Assembly (NCBI RefSeq): GCF_020026455.1
Contig: NZ_JAHHQJ010000005.1
Location: 62,001 to 126,000, forward strand
Direction: 5' to 3'
DNA from: Alistipes sp.
GTDB lineage: Bacteria; Bacteroidota; Bacteroidia; Bacteroidales; Rikenellaceae
DNA: 64,000 nt
In this document: positions 26,751 to 35,998 of the stretch, piece by piece
How the letters are laid out: every line of letters begins with the position of its first letter
Numbering within the stretch: the first letter of the stretch is position 1
The notes under the pieces: generated by a model
Databases searched by the model: none
What the model saw: only the letters and a program-made list of their open reading frames with translations
What the model was told of the DNA's origin: nothing
Made by a program: the position numbers and the translations under genes

Positions 26751-29700
26751 TTAGAATGAGAGTCTGACGCCAAAATTGAACTTCCGCGACAAGGGATAGG
26801 CTCCACCATTTTGCGAACCGGTCTCCGGATCCCACATGTCCCACGGGGAGCAGAGCAGCAGGTTGCTGCCGACGAAGTAGACACGGATCGAGTTGCAGCC
26901 CCACGACTTCAGCGCCTTGCCCCTGAAGGTGTACCCCACCTCCAGGTCCGAAAGACGGAGCAGGTTACCGTTATAGATGGTGCGTGTCGATGTTTTCTGG
27001 TTGTTGGTCGATGTGGTGGCCGACAGACGCGGATAGAAGGCGTTCGGATTGGGATTCTCCTCGGACCAGCGGTCGAGCGCCTTCGCAAAGAGGTTGCCCT
27101 GGCCGACACCGCGGGCAAACGGGAAGAACGACCCGCCCAGATAGTAATTCACATTGGCCTGACCGCGGAAGAAGACGCCCATGTCCAGTCCCTTCCAGTT
27201 GATCTGCAAGCCGAAACCGTAGTTGATTTCCGGCACGTTCGAATAGCCGATGGCCACTTCGTCGTGCGAGTCCACGACACCGTCCTTGTTGTAGTCGAGG
27301 TACTTGACATCACCGGGACGCACCGTACCGAACTTCTGCTCGGGGCTGAGGTCGATATCATCCTGATCCTCGAACAGGCCGAGCGCCACCAGACCGAAGC
27401 ACTGGTTCAGACGATGTCCCGTGCGCATGCGCCACGGATCCGTCGGAGCCTCATCCTTCTCCAGCACCTTGTTGCGGGCAAAGGTAAAGTTACCGTACAG
27501 ACGGTAGTTGACCGGGCCGATGTGGTGCGAGAACTCCAGCGTGCTCTCGAAGCCGTAGTTCTTCATCTTGCCCATGTTGGCCAGCGGCTGCTGGTTCAGG
27601 CCGCTGATGCCGGGGACGATGCTGCGCCGGATGAGAATATCCCAACGCTTCTCATGGAAGTAGTCGAAGTCCAGCGAAAGGGCCGAATCAAACATCTTGA
27701 TCTCCAGTCCGACATCTTTCTTGAGACCCTTCTCCCAGGTCAGGTCGTTCACACCCTCCTGGGCTTCACCGACGCTGCCGAACCACGTACCCGTAGGGCC
27801 GAAGTGGTGGCCGCCGATACCTCCGCCCCAGGTGCTCAAATAGGCGAAACGGCCGGCTGCGAGGGCGTCCGAACCGACCAGACCGATCGACGCGCGGATC
27901 TTGAGGTGGTTGATCCACTTCACGTTCCAGAACTTCTCATTGGAGATGAGGTATCCGACGGCCCCTGCGGGGAAGACGCCGAAGCGATGTCCCTTCTTGA
28001 AGTTCTCCGAACCGTTGTAACCCATGTTGTACTCCACGAAGTAGCGGTCGTCGAACGAATAGGTGGCACGGAAGGCAAGGCCCTGCTTCCGGTAGGGAAG
28101 GGCCAGGATCGACGAACCGGCAGCCAGGTTGTTGAAACTGCGCTGGTAGTACATCGCCATGGCGCCCACACGATGCCGGTCGTTGAAAACGCGGTCGTAG
28201 TTGATCTGTGCCTTGAACTCGTCGGCGCGGTCGCCCGAATTGATGTGGGTATAGCCCAGGAACTCGTCGCCCACGCGGCGCTGCACGAGTTTATAGAGTC
28301 CCGTCTCGTCATCGATGCCGTTGATGGCATAGAGCGACGAATACTTGCCGCGGGCCTGAATCGACATGGTGTTCACGTCGTAGGAGAACGAAGCGGTCAG
28401 ATTGAGTCCTTCGGTGATGAAGGGCAGGTCCTGCTTGAGGACGATCTGGCTCATGATCTGCGTCTTGTAGGTCTTGTTGTAGCCCGATCCGAAAAGCCGC
28501 TCGGCGGGGTTGCCCAGACTGGTCGAGAGCGGCGCACCCCATCCCCACTGCATCTTGCCGCCTTCGTCATAACCCAGCGGCACACGCACCGGAGTGGTGA
28601 TCGGGTCCTGCTGGTAACACATGTCGAAGATCTCGCTGGCCTGCGACTGATAGTTGTTGTTGCTGGTGATCGGACGGGGCTGGTGGGCATCGGTCATGTT
28701 GGCACCGATCTCCAGACCGAGCGTCGTCGTCTTGGTGATGGTCATGTCGATGTTCGAACGGAAGTTGTAGCGCTTGATATGGATGTTGGTGCTGTAATCC
28801 GTATCGGGATTGTTGTATAGGTTGCCGTTGTCGCGCAGGTAGCTGGCCGTAACGTAGTAGCGGGCCCGCTCACCGCCGCCCCGCACGCTGACCGAAGCCT
28901 GCATGTTGGACGAGGTCTTCGTAAAGAGTTCGTCGAACCAGTTGACATTCGGATAGAGATAGGGATCGACGCCCGAGGCCGTCATTGCGATCTGCTCGGG
29001 AGTGTAGAACTCGCTGCCATACGCCTCGTTGTAGAGCTTCATGTAATTGACACCGTCGAGCAGTTTGGGCATGTTGACCAGATTGGAGACGCCGCCCTCG
29101 ATCTTCACATCGATGGCAGCCTTCTGGGCCACACCACGGCGTGTCGTGACGAGCACCACACCGTTGGCGGCACGCACACCGTAGACGGCCGTGGCCGAAG
29201 CATCCTTGAGCACCGAGATCGACTCGATCTCCTCGATCGACAGGTCGGACATCTCGCGCTCGACGCCATCCACCAGCACCAGCGGGGCGCTGGAGTTCAG
29301 GGAGGAGATACCGCGGATCCAGAACTCGGCATTGTCCATACCGGGTTCGCCGGTGCGCTGCACAACCACCGCACCGGCCACCTTGCCGGCCAGGGCATTG
29401 GTCAGGTTGCGCTGCGGGATCTGCAGGTTCTCATTGGCCACCGAGGAGATCGCACCGATCACACTCGCCTTGCGCTGGTGTCCCATACCGACAACGACCG
29501 CAGCCTCCATCTCGACGGTATCCTCCTGCAGGAAGATATCCAGGGCCAGGGATTTCGGGACGATGGCCTCCTGGGTCTTGTATCCCAGGCTGGAAAAGAT
29601 CAGTTTCGAACCGATTCGCGGCACTTCGATCACGTAGTAACCGTTTGCGTCGGTCACCACGCCGGCTTTCGTCTCGTCCACGATGACGGCGACGCCGGCC

Positions 29701-29897
29701 ACGGGCTGACCGTTTGCATCGAGCACCTTACCTTTGGCGATCAACTCTTTGGCATCAGCCTTCGTTGCAGCCACTTCGTCGTTTTCCACCCGCCGACTCC
29801 CGACCGATGCAAACGCCGGATTTACCAGCAAGAGCGCCAGTAATATCAGGAGCAAGTCACTTACTCCCCACAGATTTTTGGAACGTGAATTCGTCAT
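26751..29897 (-). CDS. SusC/RagA-family TonB-dependent transporter (PUL2)
   Basis: First gene of the PUL2 operon, 1048 residues. A hydrophobic signal (LLLILLALLLVNPAFA) is followed by a regulatory-like domain at about 50-130 (KGKVLDANGQPVAGVAVIVDET ... FSSLGYKTQEAIV). The plug has NLTNALAGKVAGAVVVQRTGEPG, PLVLVDGVEREMSDL and VLKDASATAVYGVRAANGVVLVTTRRG, and the barrel ends in FNFGVRLSF. It imports the released oligosaccharide together with the SusD encoded 9 bp downstream. Confidence 0.96.
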   Translation of the reverse strand: MTNSRSKNLWGVSDLLLILLALLLVNPAFASVGSRRVENDEVAATKADAKELIAKGKVLDANGQPVAGVAVIVDETKAGVVTDANGYYVIEVPRIGSKLIFSSLGYKTQEAIVPKSLALDIFLQEDTVEMEAAVVVGMGHQRKASVIGAISSVANENLQIPQRNLTNALAGKVAGAVVVQRTGEPGMDNAEFWIRGISSLNSSAPLVLVDGVEREMSDLSIEEIESISVLKDASATAVYGVRAANGVVLVTTRRGVAQKAAIDVKIEGGVSNLVNMPKLLDGVNYMKLYNEAYGSEFYTPEQIAMTASGVDPYLYPNVNWFDELFTKTSSNMQASVSVRGGGERARYYVTASYLRDNGNLYNNPDTDYSTNIHIKRYNFRSNIDMTITKTTTLGLEIGANMTDAHQPRPITSNNNYQSQASEIFDMCYQQDPITTPVRVPLGYDEGGKMQWGWGAPLSTSLGNPAERLFGSGYNKTYKTQIMSQIVLKQDLPFITEGLNLTASFSYDVNTMSIQARGKYSSLYAINGIDDETGLYKLVQRRVGDEFLGYTHINSGDRADEFKAQINYDRVFNDRHRVGAMAMYYQRSFNNLAAGSSILALPYRKQGLAFRATYSFDDRYFVEYNMGYNGSENFKKGHRFGVFPAGAVGYLISNEKFWNVKWINHLKIRASIGLVGSDALAAGRFAYLSTWGGGIGGHHFGPTGTWFGSVGEAQEGVNDLTWEKGLKKDVGLEIKMFDSALSLDFDYFHEKRWDILIRRSIVPGISGLNQQPLANMGKMKNYGFESTLEFSHHIGPVNYRLYGNFTFARNKVLEKDEAPTDPWRMRTGHRLNQCFGLVALGLFEDQDDIDLSPEQKFGTVRPGDVKYLDYNKDGVVDSHDEVAIGYSNVPEINYGFGLQINWKGLDMGVFFRGQANVNYYLGGSFFPFARGVGQGNLFAKALDRWSEENPNPNAFYPRLSATTSTNNQKTSTRTIYNGNLLRLSDLEVGYTFRGKALKSWGCNSIRVYFVGSNLLLCSPWDMWDPETGSQNGGAYPLSRKFNFGVRLSF

Positions 29898-29960
29898 AGT
29901 TTCCTCATAAATTGATTAAGAATTTAGGTGATTCGTTATTACCTTCAAATAAAATTCGGC

Positions 29961-29979
29961 CTGATTTAAATAAATTCAG
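29961..29979. promoter_or_regulatory. Imperfect dyad in the PUL2/ROK divergent intergenic region
   Basis: CTGATTTA and TAAATTCAG form a near-perfect dyad (one base asymmetric), about 80 bases before susC and 265 bases before the ROK gene. It lies just downstream of the candidate susC -7 box in the susC direction and so is a possible ROK operator. The surrounding 29898-30243 is strongly AT-rich compared with the rest of the window and contains no gene. Confidence 0.3.
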
Positions 29980-29989
29980 ATCATACAAA

Positions 29990-29997
29990 CAAAAATA
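29990..29997 (-). promoter_or_regulatory. Candidate -7 box of the PUL2 susC operon
   Basis: TATTTTTG on the minus strand fits TAnnTTTG and lies about 95 bases before the susC start. A convincing TTTG -33 element at 19-21 bases spacing was not found. Confidence 0.4.
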
Positions 29998-30214
29998 GCA
30001 AGGTTTTTTAAAGCCACTGTTTCCTTTCGATTATATTTTGATTTAAAACAGCAGATTTTTCATTACGCAAATCGGCCCGAGAAGGCCTCACACAGCGCAA
30101 AACCATAAGCAACAGTATGTTACAAGGAAAAACAACCGAAATTTATAAAAAGTCCCCTTTTACAATTAGTAAGAAGTATTGAAAAAGAATGTTTTTTAAT
30201 TCATTTAAAATTCG

Positions 30215-30222
30215 TACATTTG
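30215..30222 (+). promoter_or_regulatory. Candidate -7 box of the ROK regulator gene
   Basis: TACATTTG fits TAnnTTTG and ends 21 bases before the ATG at 30244, implying a very short 5' leader of about 15 bases. A T-rich stretch lies at the -33 position but not an exact TTTG. Confidence 0.5.
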
Positions 30223-30243
30223 TTTTAGATAACCCACCAAAAC

Positions 30244-31485
30244 ATGGCACGCCCTTCCACAACAGCATCGCATTCCAGCGATCCGAGCGGAATTGTCAAG
30301 AACACCATTCTGCAATGCATCTTCCGAAAGGGAGAGTTCATCATCCCCGAGATTTCGGAACAGACCGGATTCAGCGTTACGACCATTGCCAAATATGTGG
30401 CGGAGCTCCACGAGCAGGGACTTCTGGAACGGACCGAATGCCTGCAGACCAACAAACGGGGACGCAAGCCCATCCTCTATCACGTCCGGTCCGAAGCCTA
30501 CTATTTTCTGGGTGTCGACATCCGCCCGTTCGAACTGACGCTGGGGCTGATGAACCTGCAGGGCGAGATGGTCCACATCGAACGCTTCCCCGACTTTCGG
30601 TTTGAAAACACGCACAACAAGCTGGACGAGATCTGCACCCTCATCACCCAGTTTACCGGGCAGTTCCTGCTCCGCAACCGGGCCGAGATCGCGGGGGCCA
30701 ACTTCAACATTGGAGGCCGCATCAACTCCCTCCAGGGGACCAGTGCCACGGTGTTCAACTTCGAGGAGACGCGCGAGATCCCGCTCACCGAGCTGCTCTC
30801 CGAACGGCTGAGGATGCCCGTATACATCGAAAACGACACCAAGGCCATGGCCTATGGGGAATACGCCGCGGTGGTCGACCCCACCCTGAAGAACGCCATC
30901 TACGTCAATGTCGGCTGGGGTCTGGGACTCGGTCTGATCATCAACGGGGAAATCTACTACGGCAAGGACGGCTATTCGGGCGAATTCGGCCACATTTCCC
31001 ACTACAACAACAACATCATGTGCCAGTGCGGCAAGAAGGGTTGCATCGAGACCGAGGTATCGGGAAGCGCCATCTGCCGCAAGCTGATCGAGCGAATCCA
31101 CAACCACGAGACATCGGTCCTCTCCCAAAAGGTATGGGAGGGCGAGAAAATCACCATCGGCGACATCATCGAAGCCACCAAACTCGGAGACCGGCTCTGT
31201 GTGGAGCTCATCACCCGAACGGCCAGCGACCTGGGGCTCCTGCTAGCGGGGCTGATCAACCTGCTCAATCCCGACTGCATCATTCTGGGCGGATGGATCA
31301 CAAAAATCCCGTCCTCCTACTTCCTGCAACCGGCCAAACAGGCCATCCTCAAATACTCGCTCCGGCTGCTGACGCAGCATCTGACCATCCTCCCCTCGAT
31401 GCTGGGCAGCGATGCGGGAATCACCGGCGCCTGCATGATCGCCCGGAAAAAGGCCATCCGGGACCGAATGCTGAGCAAAGAATGA
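30244..31485 (+). CDS. ROK-family transcriptional regulator (NagC/Mlc-like)
   Basis: A 413-residue sugar-responsive regulator. The N-terminal winged helix-turn-helix covers about residues 15-75 (NTILQCIFRKGEFIIPEISEQTGFSVTTIAKYVAELHEQGLL). The ROK sugar-kinase-like part follows, with VGWGLGLGLIINGEIYYGKDGYSGEFGHI, the zinc-site signature CQCGKKGCIETEVSG and a C-terminal IILGGWI block. The residues DTKAMAYGE and EFGH belong to the sugar-binding site. The gene is divergent from susC across a 346-bp AT-rich region, so it probably controls PUL2. NagC-type proteins sense GlcNAc-6-P and Mlc senses a PTS protein; here free GlcNAc, ManNAc or a phosphorylated form is a reasonable guess. It could be a kinase-regulator, but the HTH makes regulation the main role. 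Confidence 0.9.
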   Translation: MARPSTTASHSSDPSGIVKNTILQCIFRKGEFIIPEISEQTGFSVTTIAKYVAELHEQGLLERTECLQTNKRGRKPILYHVRSEAYYFLGVDIRPFELTLGLMNLQGEMVHIERFPDFRFENTHNKLDEICTLITQFTGQFLLRNRAEIAGANFNIGGRINSLQGTSATVFNFEETREIPLTELLSERLRMPVYIENDTKAMAYGEYAAVVDPTLKNAIYVNVGWGLGLGLIINGEIYYGKDGYSGEFGHISHYNNNIMCQCGKKGCIETEVSGSAICRKLIERIHNHETSVLSQKVWEGEKITIGDIIEATKLGDRLCVELITRTASDLGLLLAGLINLLNPDCIILGGWITKIPSSYFLQPAKQAILKYSLRLLTQHLTILPSMLGSDAGITGACMIARKKAIRDRMLSKE

Positions 31486-31523
31486 CCGGTTAACCGGCTG
31501 GCCGGCTAACCGGTCAACCGGTT
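31484..31523. repeat. Palindromic octamer repeat between convergent genes, possible bidirectional terminator
   Basis: Starting inside the ROK stop codon, five units of about eight bases (consensus AACCGGYT) follow one another. The first 32 bases (31484-31515) also form a near-perfect palindrome (GACCGGTTA ... TAACCGGTC). The block separates the ROK gene from the convergent beta-helix gene ending at 31664. It lacks a clear T-run, so termination is plausible but unproven. The rest of 31524-31663 shows nothing else I can name. Confidence 0.45.
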
Positions 31524-31663
31524 CCTTTCCACTGCGGCTCTCACCGCAAGGCTATCAGAGCGCCCATTCCGCATTGCCCGAAGGGGCGACCGCACAGGGC
31601 AAGGCACAAAGCGCAGCGTTCATCATGAAGTCCGTCGGCTTTTGTGCATTCGGGGACCAGACA

Positions 31664-32914
31664 TCAATTCAACGTCCAGCCGGCCGTCCAGTTGTTGTCG
31701 GCCGGAACGGCACCTTTGTAGGCGGCAGCCGTGAAGAAGCTGTCGGAAAGCGTCTTGCCGCCGGCAATGGTTCCGACATACTGATCGGTCAACGCATTGG
31801 TGTAGTCGGTTGCATTACCGGCCGCAGCAGCGAAATTGGTGTTGGTGTAGATCCCCTCCTTCGAATTGAGCACCGTGCTCATCGAGATGTACTCGAGTTT
31901 CGAGGGGTTCTGCCCTTTCGAGAACGAATTTTCGGTTTCGGGGGTCTCTACGGTGATGCACTTCGATTTGCCGGTGATGATGGCGTTGTAGAGCTCCACC
32001 TCGGTACCTGCACGCAGACGCACGCCGCGGGTTCCGGTCGTCGCATTGTTACCCACCAATGTCACATTGGCCAGAATGGGATGTGCCACCGGCGTTGCAG
32101 CGGAGTTTTTGCCGTTGTTGTCGCACTCCATCAGGCAGTCGCAGTCGTATCCGAGCGTCGACTCGGCCTCCTGATAAGCCACGAGGAACTGACCTTTTCC
32201 GTTCCAGCCCTCGGTCCAGTCGAATGAGTCGTCGGAGCAGCTGGTCACAACCAGGTGTTTCACGTTGACCGATCCGCCGAAGAACTCGAAGCCGTCGTCC
32301 GAACCCTTGTAGGCTTGCAGATACTCCACGGTCGTACCATTGCCGACGCCGTAGAACGAAACGCCGTTGGCTTCGTGCTCTTCGTCGAGAGCAAATCCCG
32401 TGTATTCCAGACGGATGTAGCGCAGAGTACCCGAATTGTCGTCATCCTGGCTGCCGCCATAGGGAGCGTCGCCGATCTCCGACCGCACGCCTGTTCCGGC
32501 GTTGGTATGGGCTTTACCGCAAATGTGGATACCGCCCCACGCTCCGGCCTTCTTCTGCTCGGAGGTCATCACGATCGGCTTCGCAGCCGTGCCCTGAGCA
32601 TCTATTTTGGCTCCTTGTTCGATCAGAATGTAATCGGGCTTATCGTCGTCGATGGCGATGAGCTGAACGCCCTGCTGGATTCGAAGCGTAGCGCCGTCCT
32701 TGACGTGCAGACCGCCGCTGAGCTTATAGGTATTACCTGCGGTAAGGATTACATCGTCCGTAATATTGCCCGTGAGGGTTTCTCCTGCGGGAATTTCACC
32801 CTTCAGTCCTTGGTTCTTGTTGCCATCACCCTTGCCTTCGTCATCGTTGCAGGAGGTTGCGAGCGTCATCGAGGCGATTGCCACCGCCGCCAAAAATTTC
32901 CAATACTTTTTCAT
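31664..32914 (-). CDS. Beta-helix-like lipoprotein partnered with a TonB-dependent receptor
   Basis: A 416-residue lipoprotein (signal ending LATSC, then NDDEGKGDG). The body has repeated short beta strands typical of a right-handed parallel beta-helix: LSGGLHVKDGATLRIQQG, YILIEQGAKIDAQGTAAKPIVMTS, GTLRYIRLEYTG, FGGSVNVKHLVVTSCSDDSFD and PILANVTLVGNN. Asp-rich turns (SDDGFEFF, DDSFDW) could bind metal. Proteins of this kind are often encoded directly behind a TonB-dependent receptor in Bacteroidetes, as here, and are sometimes misnamed multidrug transporters. The function is not known; surface binding of a ligand for the receptor is the likely role. Confidence 0.75.
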   Translation of the reverse strand: MKKYWKFLAAVAIASMTLATSCNDDEGKGDGNKNQGLKGEIPAGETLTGNITDDVILTAGNTYKLSGGLHVKDGATLRIQQGVQLIAIDDDKPDYILIEQGAKIDAQGTAAKPIVMTSEQKKAGAWGGIHICGKAHTNAGTGVRSEIGDAPYGGSQDDDNSGTLRYIRLEYTGFALDEEHEANGVSFYGVGNGTTVEYLQAYKGSDDGFEFFGGSVNVKHLVVTSCSDDSFDWTEGWNGKGQFLVAYQEAESTLGYDCDCLMECDNNGKNSAATPVAHPILANVTLVGNNATTGTRGVRLRAGTEVELYNAIITGKSKCITVETPETENSFSKGQNPSKLEYISMSTVLNSKEGIYTNTNFAAAAGNATDYTNALTDQYVGTIAGGKTLSDSFFTAAAYKGAVPADNNWTAGWTLN

Positions 32915-32954
32915 CTGATTGAAATTTGAAAGTTGTGTTATGTTTACCCTTTTG

Positions 32955-35630
32955 TCAGAATTTCAAGTTCATCCCGATCTCAAATCCGGCTCCGCGTCTG
33001 TATCGCTCAACCTCGACCGAGCCACCCGTCTGCGGCACTTCCTGCTCGAAGACCATCGCACGGTTGAGCAGATCGGTCAGCTGTAGCTTCACCTCGGCCC
33101 AGCGGCAGAACCGGTACCCTGCCGAGAAGTTGAGCGTGTGCACGGCACGTTGCTCGATGTCGCCCAGTCCGGAGATTCCCACGGCGTGAATCCGGGGTCC
33201 CTGCAGGTTGTAAAGCAGGGCCAGATTGAGCTGCTTCACTTCGCCGAAGCGGGGCGACCACGTGAGGTCGGCATTGACCAGATAGGGGGAAGCACCCTGC
33301 AGGGCCCGTTCCTTGTTGGTGTATGCACCGCCCTCGGGCAGCTTGACGTTGGTGTACATATAGGTTCCGTTCACGCCGATGCGCAGGGTCTGCGTCAGGG
33401 CTTTGCGCACCTCGACCTCCAGACCGGCGGCCATACCGTTGTCGGCATTGCGGAACGTATGCACGGCAGCACCTCCGGCGAGCGTCTGCACGCGTTCGAT
33501 CGGTTCGTCGAGGTACTTGTAATAACCCGTTATGGAGACCATGTCGCCGCGACGGTTCAGGAATTCGTAACGCAGGTCGAGGTTGTAGTTGTAGCTGTTC
33601 TGCAGATCCTCGTTACCGCGCAGCTGTACCGAACCGTAGGACTCCTGATAGAGGAACGGAGCCATCTCGATGAACGAAGGACGTGTAATCGTGCGCGATG
33701 CCGCCAGACGCAGCTGGTGCTTTTCGCCGAATTCGTATTTGACGTTCAGGGCAGGGAAAAAGTCGTTCCGGTCCAAATCGCGCCGTTCGCGCATGCTCTG
33801 GTCGTTATGGTAGCGTACCCACTGCTTCGAGGCCTCGTAGCGCACCCCGGCGTTGATCAGCAGTTCCGGCAGCGGTTTCAGATCCAGCGAGAGATAACCT
33901 GCCAGAATCCGGTTTCCGGCCTCGTAGGCGTCCTTGGGCTGCTTATGGCGGCTGATCCCAAGCGTTCCGTTCGCCACATTCTCAAAATTAAGGTAGTCGT
34001 TCGGCGAATAGATGTCCTTGATCTCGGGCGACAGGGCGGACAGGTTGTAGTAGAAACGGACACCTTCGTAGTCGCGGCTCTTGTCCTTGAAGGAGAATCC
34101 CGCCGTGAACTTATGCGCGGTACCGAAGCCGTAGTCGACTGCGGCATGGGCGTTCCATTCGTTCTCGTCGAGAGTTCCGAAGTAACGCATGGTCTCCTGC
34201 TGGTTGAGCTTGAAGAGCGACAGCGAACCGTCCTCATTGCGCAGGTACATCACCTGCCGACGGTCGGGCTCGTCGGATGCAGTGAGGGTGTAAGAACCGC
34301 TCCAGCGCAGTTTCCAGCGCTTGCCGAATTCGTGGATACCGTTCAACTGATTGGTCATCAGCTTGTAGACGTGCATCACATCGTTGCTGCCGATCAGATG
34401 GTGGCTCTCCTGGTCGTATCCTTCCCGGCGCATGTAGGTATCCATGGCGTTGCGGGCATAGAAGAAAGTGTAACTGATGCGGTCGGCATCGCGCAGAGTA
34501 GTACTCAGGCTCGCCAGAGCCGCCATTTTCAGTTCACTTGCATAACTGTCATAAGCATATTCGTCGGTAATGGTTCCCGTGGCTTCGAGTCTCCGGAATT
34601 CGGCATCTTCCAGAGTTTGCAGATCGTTGCTCATGCCTCCCGAAGCCAGCAGGCTCACCTTCTGACGCCCGACCTTGAACTCGCGGCCCCAGGCCAGGTT
34701 GCCGCCGATAACGGGCAGGGCCGTTTTCTTCGAAACCGAGAAATCCGTATCGAAAATATCCTTCGTTTTCACATACTCGCGGAATTCGGACAGACTCGAC
34801 GAGAGGGCCTTGCCGTCCACTGCAGGCTGCGTGAAGAGCGAGCGGTGATCCATGCGGTAGAAGTCGCCCCCCAGCGTGTTGAACTGCCCGCCAGCGTGGA
34901 AATCCACCGTAAAAAAGTCATCTCCGGAGTTTTCGCGGGTGTCGATGTTGATGTGCGCCCCCGAATAGTCGGCATAGGAGCTGACCTCATAGACCTTGCT
35001 CACGGTGATGTTCTTCACGGTCGACGAGGGGAAAATATCCAGCGGAATCAGCTTGTTGTCGGGGTTGGGCGAGGCGATGGGCTGCCCGTTGAGCGTGGTG
35101 ATGCTGTAACGGTCTCCCAGTCCGCGGACAATGAGTTGACCGGCCTGGGCGATGGATATGCCCGCCATTTTCCGCAATCCTTCCTGCACGTTGGAAATAC
35201 CCTTGACCGACATCTCCTTGGCACCCATATTCTCGATAGCCACGTTCGAGGCGATGCGTTCGGTCTGCAGACTGCGTTCCGATTCCAGATTCTTGCGGGC
35301 CGTCACGGTCACCGAGGAGAGCATCTGGCTATCGGGCTCCAGCTCGACACGCAGTTCCGGCATTCCGTCCTCGATCCGGACATTGAGCTCGCGGGTCACG
35401 AAGGAGATATAGGAAATAACCAGCGAGCAGGGGCCTTGTGCAAGATTCAGTTCGAAACGCCCCGCGGCATCGGTTGTCGTACCCTTTGTCGTACCGTTCA
35501 CCATAACGGTAGCTCCGACAAGTACTTCCTGCGTCGTTTTATCGACGATTACACCTTTGAGCGAAACGGCACCGGCAACTCCGGATATGCATAAGAACAG
35601 CGTGGTAAGCAGAATTTTTCGTAATGACAT
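32955..35630 (-). CDS. TonB-dependent outer-membrane receptor (non-SusC type)
   Basis: An 891-residue receptor with a signal peptide (to about residue 22) and a carboxypeptidase-regulatory-like domain (SLKGVIVDKTTQEVLVGATVMVNGTTKGTTTDAAGRFEL). The plug carries GISNVQEGLRKMAGISI, LIVRGLGDRYSITTLNGQPIASPNPDNKLIPLDIFPSS and VSKVYEVSSYADYSGAHINID. The barrel ends in GFEIGMNLKF. No SusD gene is adjacent; the partner is the beta-helix lipoprotein 40 bp downstream. The substrate is unknown. A GATCTTTG sequence at 35664-35671 on the minus strand resembles a -7 box. Confidence 0.92.
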   Translation of the reverse strand: MSLRKILLTTLFLCISGVAGAVSLKGVIVDKTTQEVLVGATVMVNGTTKGTTTDAAGRFELNLAQGPCSLVISYISFVTRELNVRIEDGMPELRVELEPDSQMLSSVTVTARKNLESERSLQTERIASNVAIENMGAKEMSVKGISNVQEGLRKMAGISIAQAGQLIVRGLGDRYSITTLNGQPIASPNPDNKLIPLDIFPSSTVKNITVSKVYEVSSYADYSGAHINIDTRENSGDDFFTVDFHAGGQFNTLGGDFYRMDHRSLFTQPAVDGKALSSSLSEFREYVKTKDIFDTDFSVSKKTALPVIGGNLAWGREFKVGRQKVSLLASGGMSNDLQTLEDAEFRRLEATGTITDEYAYDSYASELKMAALASLSTTLRDADRISYTFFYARNAMDTYMRREGYDQESHHLIGSNDVMHVYKLMTNQLNGIHEFGKRWKLRWSGSYTLTASDEPDRRQVMYLRNEDGSLSLFKLNQQETMRYFGTLDENEWNAHAAVDYGFGTAHKFTAGFSFKDKSRDYEGVRFYYNLSALSPEIKDIYSPNDYLNFENVANGTLGISRHKQPKDAYEAGNRILAGYLSLDLKPLPELLINAGVRYEASKQWVRYHNDQSMRERRDLDRNDFFPALNVKYEFGEKHQLRLAASRTITRPSFIEMAPFLYQESYGSVQLRGNEDLQNSYNYNLDLRYEFLNRRGDMVSITGYYKYLDEPIERVQTLAGGAAVHTFRNADNGMAAGLEVEVRKALTQTLRIGVNGTYMYTNVKLPEGGAYTNKERALQGASPYLVNADLTWSPRFGEVKQLNLALLYNLQGPRIHAVGISGLGDIEQRAVHTLNFSAGYRFCRWAEVKLQLTDLLNRAMVFEQEVPQTGGSVEVERYRRGAGFEIGMNLKF

Positions 35631-35998
35631 GCGTTAACGTATTTTTCATCTCTATTTCGGGTGCAAAGATCGAAAGGCGGTATTGCGCAAAAATGTCGCA
35701 GATGTGTATTTTCCATTACAAAACCCAATTCGCCCCGAATCAGCGACGAAACAGACCCTCCGTCTGCTCTGACGGAGCAGGATGATGCGCATAACGGACG
35801 CCGGGACTGCAGCCGGGCCACCTCCTGCCTCCCGAAAAGACAGATCGGACCGCAAAGCCCCCCGCGCAAAAGTCCATAACGCACCGAATGCGGCCCAAAA
35901 CGCCGCTTTCGGGATATGTACCGTATATAACAAGCAACCAATCCACGCCGACGGGCACCCCAAACCTTCCCCTCGCAACTGTCCCCTACCCCCGCTGA

